Shown here piece after piece: positions 59,401-64,000 of a stretch of 64,000 nucleotides of DNA (position 1 is its first letter; each line of letters starts with the position of its first letter). The notes beneath the pieces were generated by a model that did not search any database, was not told the origin of the DNA, and worked only from the letters and a program-made list of their open reading frames with translations. The translations under genes were made by a program, and so were the position numbers. Origin of the DNA: Micrasema longulum (taxonomy: Eukaryota; Arthropoda; Insecta; Trichoptera; Brachycentridae); assembly GCA_022494885.1 (NCBI GenBank), contig JAGVSM010002437.1:49058-113057 (forward strand), read 5' to 3'.

Positions 59401-61289
59401 AAATAATTTTAAATCGGTTTGACTAAAAGATAAACAATATGGCTTGTCTCGTGATGTCCTCAGAGTGTCTTAATGCTTAGAACTCCTTTGCGGGAGCCTC
59501 ACTAATTAATTCATTTGGAAATCTTGTGGTTGCTGATATTTCTCTAACTACCTAGCCCGGATAACAATTTCGACTTGACAAATTAATTTAAATTATATTT
59601 TATTTTACAAAGTATTAATGAAAATATAGTTTTAGTCAACAAAATTTGGTTATGCTCAAAATATGGATAAATTATATGCAGATGTTGGGAAGAAATCCTG
59701 GCCGAGACCAATGAACCTCTCCAACCGGACGAAGACAGCTCTGAAGGAGAAGGAAACTTGGTGGACACCGCTGAAGGCATCTACCACTCTGCGGTCAGCA
59801 ACCTCGCACGCTGCTCCGCTCTCTGCGTCCAACTGCTGCACAAGTCCACCGCCCTGCTCAGCGTCAGGGTGAGAAGATCCACTGCCGATGAAGCTGACGG
59901 AATTACGCAGTAAGGAAAACTCTTAAATGGTTAAAAAAATATGCAGTTTAGTTTCTGTCTTTTGTCATAGTGTAAATATAGATTTTCAATGTGTACTAAT
60001 GACTTTTTTTAGGCTTACAGCAGTTCTCTCTTCACATGTTGGTGAAGTCGCCGCTGTTTACTCGCAGAAACTTCATAAAATTGCCCAGAAGTGCGAACAC
60101 CAGGAAAAAGTTAACGAATTCATCACAAACATATTCCTAGAGGTAAAAGCTCATATGATATTACTAACTATATTTTGAATATGACTGAATCTTAAAACAT
60201 TTCTTTTCATCAATATTTTTTTGTTTTAAGTTCACATGATTTTACTAAATATTTAACCATTTTTATGAATTTCATTAATACGGTGGAATTCGCTTATTGT
60301 GATGTATATGGCAGGTGTTCATTCAATCTTCAGTGCCCTGTAAGGGCTCTTGTGATTGTGTAATTGAAAATATAAAAAGTGCAACATTGAAAATATAAAA
60401 ATATCAGAAATTTCTTTAAAAATACAGGTAAATGTCGTTTTACGATAGGGTTCCGTTCAGAGAGACATTGACATAAAAAAATCGGCGTGAAATGAACACA
60501 GATACATTTGAAGATATAAGGTTAGGTTCCGTGTCAAAATTCTAAGAACAATCTTACATGTTTATTTAATACATATCCTTTATTTATTCTAAATAAATTA
60601 TAAATGTATTTAATAAATACAGTTTAAATTCGTTTACAAAATAAATAATAATCTCTTTTTTATATTTTTTATAATAAATAACTCACCAGTTCATTGGTAC
60701 TAAATTTAATTTACACACTTTTTTTAAAAAAGCATCCAATTTCATTTTCTTCGATTGTTGCTTCCTTTCTTGCAGAATCATGATATAAACTACAAACATT
60801 TGAATATTCTTTAAATTTTAACAATAATAAAATAAAAAATATAATTATACCTTTTTATTTTTCTTTAAAACAAAACTAAAACTTGGAAACAATTTCACAC
60901 ACACAATAGGCTGCTCGCGTACACGGTAATAAAATAAAACAACGTGTAAAAGTGTGTCTGCTATTAGAATTGCGGCGCCTACTGTCGTCTGGTGTCGGCC
61001 GAACTGGAAAAACCCACGCCAGCTCCAACCAGCTTATTTGTAAATTGGCGCAAAATGACATTTACCTGTATTCATAAATTATTCATCGACTCCGCATACC
61101 AAAATCTATGTTTGCAGTAAGTCCATTATTGGAGTATATTGTGTATTATTTCATTCCCTCTTGTTATTTTAATAAAAAAATATTATGACATATTATTTAT
61201 TTATTATTTTACAGGCAAGAAAAGGTAGCTCCTATTTGCAAGATGCGTTCTATCTGACGATCCCCATTCTACAAATTGGTGCCACATAA
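46897..61289 (+). CDS. FAM114A: FAM114A-family protein (Noxp20/DUF719), nine exons, 635 residues
   Basis: Exons: 46897-47481, 48372-48560, 49463-49679, 50782-51003, 55306-55431, 58692-58827, 59682-59909, 60013-60142, 61215-61289. All introns are GT/AG and all phases agree. In protein order: an acidic and lysine-rich, probably disordered N-terminus (1-195) ending in WDDGFEDWGED (178-188); a Gly/Trp patch GGWGAWGGWG (232-241); LDTLEEIGKRTM (339-350); FDDFQGLVHLEALEML (400-415), the best family signature; an acidic run (453-462); helical C-terminal segments; and a final SYLQDAFYLTIPILQIG. Human FAM114A1/A2 are somewhat shorter (about 500-560). The family is reported as Golgi-associated, with Rab2 binding and a role in recycling Golgi enzymes. 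No signal peptide or membrane span is visible. Not yet confirmed by transcript; splice sites are read from sequence. Confidence 0.9.
47482..48371 (+). other. FAM114A intron 1
   Basis: It holds a SINE B body fragment at 47790-47845 (CCGGACTGGCGCCTTAAGCG) and otherwise AT-rich DNA. The acceptor is a T-rich run ending TATTCAG. Confidence 0.6.
48372..48560 (+). CDS. FAM114A: FAM114A exon 2 (residues 196-258)
   Basis: It begins ISNSYSAQNT and carries the Gly/Trp patch, then SLLSSGVSQLTSHVSQ, and ends CACAG before GTAATC. It starts and ends in phase 0. It is far more GC-rich than the flanking introns. It is missed if only long open frames are read, since the correct frame opens inside the exon. 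Confidence 0.88.
48561..49462 (+). other. FAM114A intron 2 with inverted-repeat element
   Basis: Bases 48655-48866 form a nested inverted repeat: GAGCCATCTTCTGGCTAAAC and TGTGTTGTGAAAAA at the left pair with CTACACAACA and CTCTGAAGATGGC at the right; the outer GCAGGTTG pairs with CAACCTAC. It is probably a foldback MITE. The rest is AT-rich. Confidence 0.6.
49463..49679 (+). CDS. FAM114A: FAM114A exon 3 (residues 259-330 plus one base)
   Basis: The acceptor is a run of T ending AG. The frame reads GFNTVSNVIESGMGAPDPEE, later FGKLVSSVTKLVETT. It ends in phase 1 before GTATTT; the split codon is glycine 331. Confidence 0.87.
49721..50189. mobile_element. MITE F in FAM114A intron 3
   Basis: The left end TATGGTTTCCTAAGAGAGC and the right end GCTTTCTTAGGAAACCATA are inverted copies 470 bases apart; TA is part of both ends, suggesting a TA target. 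Near 49890 it contains GAACACCCTGTA, the terminal motif of foldback element E. No coding capacity. Confidence 0.7.
50307..50359. repeat. Perfect 53-bp palindrome in FAM114A intron 3
   Basis: The left arm TAATTATTCAATTATATTGA plus CCAGT mirrors the right arm exactly around a 3-base centre (CAA). An earlier partial copy of the arm (CTGGTCAATTATATATAATT) lies just upstream. Confidence 0.75.
50640..50755. repeat. Hairpin just upstream of FAM114A exon 4
   Basis: TATTGAAATATAAATTATTC and TTAGAGAC pair with GTCCCTAAGAATGATTTATA and TTTCAATA across CTGTTCTTT. A direct repeat of ATTCTTAGGGACCTGTTCTT precedes it. It ends about 25 bases before the acceptor. Confidence 0.7.
50782..51003 (+). CDS. FAM114A: FAM114A exon 4 (residues 331-404)
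   Basis: The acceptor is TTTGTAG. It completes glycine 331, then reads TAVVSGGLDTLEEIGKRTM, LSTLLREARDYADEM and FEALFDDFQ. It ends in phase 1 before GTATTG. Confidence 0.9.
51081..51330 (+). repeat. SINE family B copy in FAM114A intron 4
   Basis: The head is GTTAGTGATCAGCGAGTTCG; the B box GGTTCGATTCCC is at 51119-51130. The body carries GACATGAAATATTTATTTGG, CTGGATTGGCACCTGAAGCG and ATACGCTGCGATTGGTGTA, with a GAAGAAG tail. Confidence 0.75.
51850..52310 (+). mobile_element. LINE remnant, second RTE-like family, in FAM114A intron 4
   Basis: The frame reads RWFDFVRNEVIREHTQQTP, IAVIKRRQYGWLGLVLRMPP and WEDARMLAADRYAWR, a C-terminal region with the RR.YGWLGHVLRMP motif of RTE-like elements. 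The matching but longer reverse copy is at 62185-63115. Confidence 0.7.
52578..54945 (+). mobile_element. Jockey-type non-LTR retrotransposon, dead, in FAM114A intron 4
   Basis: Broken ORF2 without endonuclease. Order seen: a linker (FWRYIGSKRRDG), ISPVFKKGNKTCIENYRPVA (53442 on), EQHGFRPGRSTNTNL, a KAFDKVDH motif, SGVPQGSNLGPLLFLIF, and the catalytic FADD near 53957; then SRLEFSSIIWSPH and VQKKFLRYLYLKEC, ending near 54786. At least three frame changes or stops (53124, about 53310-53405, 53984, 54318) make it non-functional. The position of D in the first catalytic block (normally Y-x-D-F-S-K-A-F-D) is asparagine here (YNDFSKAFD). The tail is TGAAA/ATAAA-rich. It lies in the sense direction of the host gene. 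Confidence 0.85.
55060..55175 (-). repeat. SINE family B, reversed, decayed
   Basis: GCCTTACGCTTTAGGTGCCA and GCCCAGGGATAGTGAAATATT are the reversed body. The head near 55140-55170 (CACTACACTATGAGGCG) is degenerate. It sits upstream of exon 5 in intron 4, opposite in orientation to the 51081 copy. Confidence 0.6.
55306..55431 (+). CDS. FAM114A: FAM114A exon 5 (residues 405-446)
   Basis: The acceptor is TTGTTTCAG. It completes glycine 405 and reads LVHLEALEMLSKQCDVKIQS, ending LTQVK in phase 1 before GTAAAT. With exon 4 it rebuilds the family signature FDDFQGLVHLEALEML. Confidence 0.9.
55545..55972 (+). mobile_element. RTE-type LINE remnant with GTT-repeat tail in FAM114A intron 5
   Basis: Same family as 2166: RRMCGKTI, LRWFGHVERMDSERTAK, later ILEDGHVKSRNNRRACM and the 3' end TATCCCTACGGAGAAGCGGC. 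The tail is TTGTTGTTGTTGTT (55957-55970), unlike the sister copies. Several stops. Confidence 0.75.
55973..56865. other. FAM114A intron 5, nothing recognised
   Basis: AT-rich DNA apart from a short CG-rich patch near 56268-56290 (CCGCGCGCCGCCGCGTG). Confidence 0.35.
56868..56945 (-). repeat. DNA-element end (pogo-style), reversed
   Basis: The reverse complement CAGTAGAACCCCTGTTTTAC, TTTTTCAAGGCAGCAACAAA and AGTGTAAAACTG matches 61318-61400. The CAGTA.AACC start resembles pogo/Tigger-type ends. Confidence 0.5.
57425..57525. repeat. Short direct repeats in FAM114A intron 5
   Basis: TACAGGCTGATACT occurs three times (near 57431, 57448 and 57495), twice followed by AGATGGC; a TTTAGATTAGATTTAGATAG stretch separates two of them. 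A small local duplication. Confidence 0.6.
57526..58691. other. FAM114A intron 5, remainder
   Basis: AT-rich. A minus-strand frame at 57494-57742 shows no domain. Nothing else was supported. Confidence 0.35.
58692..58827 (+). CDS. FAM114A: FAM114A exon 6 (residues 447-491 plus two bases)
   Basis: The acceptor is TTTCCAG. It completes aspartate 447, then ICELPDPDDEEDDSDGK and LKCKLQEATKELGVPLTFET. The donor is GTTAGT, weaker than consensus, and leaves phase 2. Reading on gives a stop 8 bases later, which supports splicing here. Confidence 0.85.
58828..59681 (+). other. FAM114A intron 6
   Basis: AT-rich intron with no repeat recognised. Confidence 0.4.
59682..59909 (+). CDS. FAM114A: FAM114A exon 7 (residues 492-567 plus two bases)
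   Basis: The acceptor is ATATGCAG. It completes lysine 492, then CWEEILAETNEPLQPDEDSS, VDTAEGIYHSAVSNLARCSA and LCVQLLHKSTALLSV, ending ITQ split across GTAAGG. A GTGAGA donor lies inside at 59869, but only the later donor keeps phase with exon 8. Confidence 0.85.
60013..60142 (+). CDS. FAM114A: FAM114A exon 8 (residues 568-611)
   Basis: The acceptor is a T run ending AG. It completes glutamine 568 and reads LTAVLSSHVGEVAAVYSQKL, HKIAQKCEHQEKVNEFITNI and FLE, then GTAAAA in phase 0. Confidence 0.88.
60425..61068. mobile_element. TA-flanked DNA element in FAM114A intron 8
   Basis: The left end CAGGTAAATGTCGTTTTACG and the right end CAAAATGACATTTACCTG are inverted copies, each bordered by TA (60423-60424 and 61069-61070), as for Tc1/mariner. 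The 644-base interior has no transposase. Confidence 0.7.
61215..61289 (+). CDS. FAM114A: FAM114A exon 9 (residues 612-635, stop)
   Basis: The acceptor is TTTTACAG. It reads ARKGSSYLQDAFYLTIPILQ, then IGAT and TAA. The YLQDAF..L.P.LQ pattern matches the C-terminus of animal FAM114A proteins, so the gene is complete. Confidence 0.9.
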   Translation, partial: ARKGSSYLQDAFYLTIPILQIGAT

Positions 61290-61294
61290 CAATT

Positions 61295-61300
61295 AATAAA
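61295..61300 (+). terminator. FAM114A: Candidate polyadenylation signal for FAM114A
   Basis: AATAAA begins six bases after the stop codon. If used, the 3' UTR would be only about 20-30 bases. Later AATAAA-like sites exist, so the choice is uncertain. Confidence 0.4.
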
Positions 61301-61317
61301 TAGATAATTTTAATTAA

Positions 61318-61400
61318 TACAGTAAAACCTCCTTTTTACATTTTTCAAGGTAGCAATAAAAAAAGTGTAAAATGCTTAAGTGATGAAATGAAAAATGCAT
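61318..61400 (+). repeat. DNA-element end (pogo-style)
   Basis: CAGTAAAACCTCCTTTTTAC, TTTTTCAAGGTAGCAATAAA and AGTGTAAAATGC match 56868-56945 in the opposite orientation. Confidence 0.5.
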
Positions 61401-61436
61401 GGAAAAAAATGGAATTATTACATTAATTAATTAATT

Positions 61437-61605
61437 AATTATGGATAACTTATATAGCGCCATTTTCGTAATAAAATACCTCAAGGGCGCTTTACATGGT
61501 GATTCTATTGTTAAGTTAATTTAATTGAAGCTTTTGAATTTGTAATTTAATTAAAATAATTTATTTTGTTGTCACGTGCTACGGATTTATTCAAATGATT
61601 TGACG
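61437..61605 (-). mobile_element. CR1/L2-group LINE 3' end
   Basis: It matches the 3' UTR of the 44103 copy (ATGGATAACTTATATAGCGC, CTCAAGGGCGCTT, GAAGCTTTTGAAT, ACGGATTTATTCAAATGATT). The tail is an ATTA repeat here but ATT in the other copy. Confidence 0.7.
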
Positions 61606-62180
61606 TACTAAACTATCATAGACTCGTAAAATTGATGAACATGAAAACGAGGTTTTTTCTGCATTTTGTATTATAATATTTTTTCCACATGTTCATAAAA
61701 GTCTAAATTGAATTGTAAGCATTTTGACATTCTAAAATTTGCAATGTACATTTTTAGATTATTAATTTTTTACTTATACATAGTTAATTCTAGAAAGGTC
61801 ATGCCTTTAAATATTCTCTATATGTATTTAAAATGTCTTTTTGCATGCATCTCTGCATTAATGAAACTCATAAAACCAAAATAACTTAAGAATGTGCAAA
61901 TATATTAAATAATATATAGTATTTATTTTATTTGAAAAACAATTACACTAATGAATGCTCTCTTAATTTTATGAAAAACAACAGAAGTTAAATAAATGAA
62001 TACAAAGGTTGAATGATATGATTTTTCCCTGATCTGCTTCGAGTTGACCAGTTGAGCTGATGTGTGTGCATTATGTAGCCTAATATATCGTCTGTGTAAG
62101 TTCAGTACCGTGGATGAACCATTTGTCAATATTTTCAGGAGGGATAAAAACCTCGCCATTAAAAAAAACTAATAAAATGC
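61606..62180. other. No gene recognised
   Basis: AT-rich DNA downstream of FAM114A with nothing supported. Confidence 0.3.
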
Positions 62181-62184
62181 AATG

Positions 62185-63115
62185 CAACATATTTTGTGTT
62201 GTTGATTTATATTCATCAACATTCCATGTCCGCTCCTTAGTTGGAGCATATGGTGTCTACGAAGAAGCTCCAGGCATCTCTGTTGGTTGCCAGCTCCTGT
62301 GTCCCAAGCATGGTTAAGGCTCTCGGGAGGCATCCCCAGTACATGGCTAAGCCAACCGTACCGTCTGCGCCTGATGACAGTTATCACCGGAGTTTGTTAT
62401 GTCCATTCTCTTATTACTAAATTCCTTGCAAAGTCAAACCACCGCACACCCAAGATTCTTCTGAGACACTTATTCTCAAAATTCAGTATTTTGCTGTTTT
62501 GGGCCCTAGTGAGGTGGCACAATTTGCATCCATAGAGAAGAATAGGTGTTATGCAGGCGTTATATAGGCGGCATTTGGTTTTCACTGAGTAAATATCCGA
62601 TCTCCAGACAGCCTTCACTTGCAAAAATCATTGATTGAACAGAATATTTCCTCTAGGGAAGCGAACATAGTTACCTCTTTAATTATTCACACTGTTGAAT
62701 GTGGCGCTTGCCATTCCTAGCCCCACTTCCAGTTCTTTTTGAAAGCTGCCATTTTCCGTAACATATACGCCCAGGTATTTGAAACTCTCGACCCTTTTGA
62801 TGTCATGGTTTGGAGTCAGGGGATTTTGTGCATCAAGGCATAAAGTGTTACACAGTACCGGGGTTCTTGCAATATTGATTTTCAAACCCATGCATGTAGT
62901 ACCTATTTAGGCTATCTGCAGTGGCCTGAAGACCTGTGACTGAATCATCAATTGTAACCGCATCATCGGCATACTCGCTAGCGCGGAGAGTTTTTGGGAG
63001 GAGGAGATGGATATTCCTCGATCTAGCGGAATTGACTTCCTTAGGATGAAGTCCATGAGGATTATAAAAAGGAATGGTGCAAGGACACAACCTTGACGAA
63101 CTCCAGTGGTGACCT
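62185..63115 (-). mobile_element. LINE remnant, second RTE-like family
   Basis: On the minus strand: a TGVRQGCVLAPF-like stretch near 63115-63060 (broken), ASEYADDAVTIDDSVTGLQA (catalytic YADD, near 62985), GLKINIA, VESFKYLGVYVTENGSFQKE, YNACITPILLYGCKLCHLTR, then CLRRILGVRWFDFARN and RRRRYGWLSHVLGMPPESLN. Frameshifts divide it into at least four pieces. The 3' part has an internal deletion relative to 51850-52310. Confidence 0.75.
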
Positions 63116-63304
63116 CAAACCAATCTGTGACAACATCATTGATTCTGATTCAGCATTCGCTACTTGAGTGGATGACTTTGTTAGAGGGATTTATATTAGA
63201 AAATCTGTTTTTACTATCGTTTGCGTCTATACGAAGTTTGTTTTTAAGTGTGGCAGTTACGTATGGCATATTCGCTGCATTGTCTTTACGCAAATCGGGT
63301 ATAT

Positions 63305-63505
63305 CTCGACAATGTTTTGAGTATGCTCAAATGTTTACATATAGGCCGAATTTCCCCCCCTAGGGACTTATTTAGATCTAAATTTGTTGCAACAACATTT
63401 ACAGGGCTTATAATCTGTCATTGGCTGGTTTAAGTAGCCACTTTAGACACTATGTAACATTTACCATTCTGTCCATATTTAAACTTTCGATGGTCAACAG
63501 ATGTT
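63305..63505 (+). repeat. MITE family D copy
   Basis: TTTTGAGTATGCTCAAATGT, CCCCCCTAGGGACTTATTTA, CAACAACATTTACAGGGCTT, CTGTCATTGGCTGGTTTAAG and ACCATTCTGTCCAT follow the family order, with part of the interior missing. Confidence 0.6.
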
Positions 63506-64000
63506 TTATTTTTTCATATAGATCAACATTTAATTTCAAAGTTTTTCAAAAGTTTTAAGTCATAAAATTTCGTATTAAAAACATCTAAATGGGAACATAG
63601 TAAGTTACATTTCGAGCATCTACAATGAGTTTTGAACATATTTTTTTTGGAAATGGATTATGAATTAAATTTTTTTGGTCAAACCTTTCAACCAGGTAAT
63701 GTTAGTAAATTTTAATAGACATTTAAAAATCGGTAAGTGGTTCCATACTAATATTTATAAACTAGATGACTAGTCTAGATGAATTCAAATTCAAATTATT
63801 TATTCACAAAGTAACATTTGTAGCGGAGAGCTGAGTGGCTGAACAAGTCCAAATCGTACATCTTCTAATATTTGGAAAATGTACTGATTGCTCTTCCTAA
63901 TGGAGAATTTTGAGTTGCTCCGGTGTTACATTTGGTGGTTTTCAATTATGTGTGTTGAGTGCAAAAAATGTTTTTTATAAATTCTCAGGATTAATTCATT
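63506..64000. other. No gene; possible LINE 3' end at 63781
   Basis: ATTCAAATTCAAATTATTTA at 63782 resembles a reversed LINE tail; the remainder to the window end is unclassified. Confidence 0.3.

Noticed and set aside
59869..59874. GTGAGA as the donor of FAM114A exon 7
   Set aside because: It looks like a good donor, but using it breaks phase with exon 8; GTAAGG at 59910 keeps the frame.

Overview
The window is AT-rich, intron-rich animal nuclear DNA. It has spliced exons with GT/AG borders, tRNA-derived SINEs, many dead non-LTR retrotransposons, hAT and TA-flanked DNA elements, and no bacterial operon signals. The style of the SINEs, RTE/Jockey-type LINEs and foldback MITEs fits an insect, most likely a moth or butterfly. 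That assignment is inference; no species marker was recognised.

Two host genes are supported, arranged head to head about 4.5 kb apart. On the minus strand, 42228-42355 is the first coding exon of kibra (WWC family), carrying its first WW domain. It starts just downstream of a GC-rich promoter-like block (42356-42760). No second WW exon was found to the left, so its first intron would cover at least the remaining 42 kb. On the plus strand, 46897-61289 is a complete nine-exon gene for a FAM114A (Noxp20/DUF719) protein of 635 residues. All nine exons join in frame at GT/AG borders, an in-frame stop precedes the ATG, and the last exon ends with TAA six bases before an AATAAA.

Region by region: 1-42 kb is the kibra intron (or kibra 3' side), a patchwork of repeats. 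It holds three SINE families with tRNA-like heads (A, B, C), RTE, CR1/L2-group and Jockey-type LINE remnants, two hAT-like elements with 8-bp duplications, TA-flanked foldback elements, a MITE family with about eleven copies, and a 2.3-kb composite with long inverted ends. Between them lie GC-rich single-copy islands (about 13.8, 28.3, 32.8, 36.0 and 41.6 kb) that are candidate regulatory DNA. 42.4-46.9 kb is the intergenic space with one CR1/L2-group and one RTE remnant. 46.9-61.3 kb is FAM114A; its introns 1-5 and 8 contain SINEs, a 2.3-kb dead Jockey-type LINE, RTE remnants, MITEs and several near-perfect hairpins. 61.3-64 kb holds more LINE and MITE remnants.

Functionally, kibra acts upstream in Hippo signalling at the cell cortex, and FAM114A proteins are Golgi-associated. 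No joint pathway is evident. The most interesting regulatory signal is a cluster of four RCATTCCW (TEAD/Scalloped-type) sites within 0.82 kb around the kibra start, which would fit the Yorkie feedback on kibra known from Drosophila.
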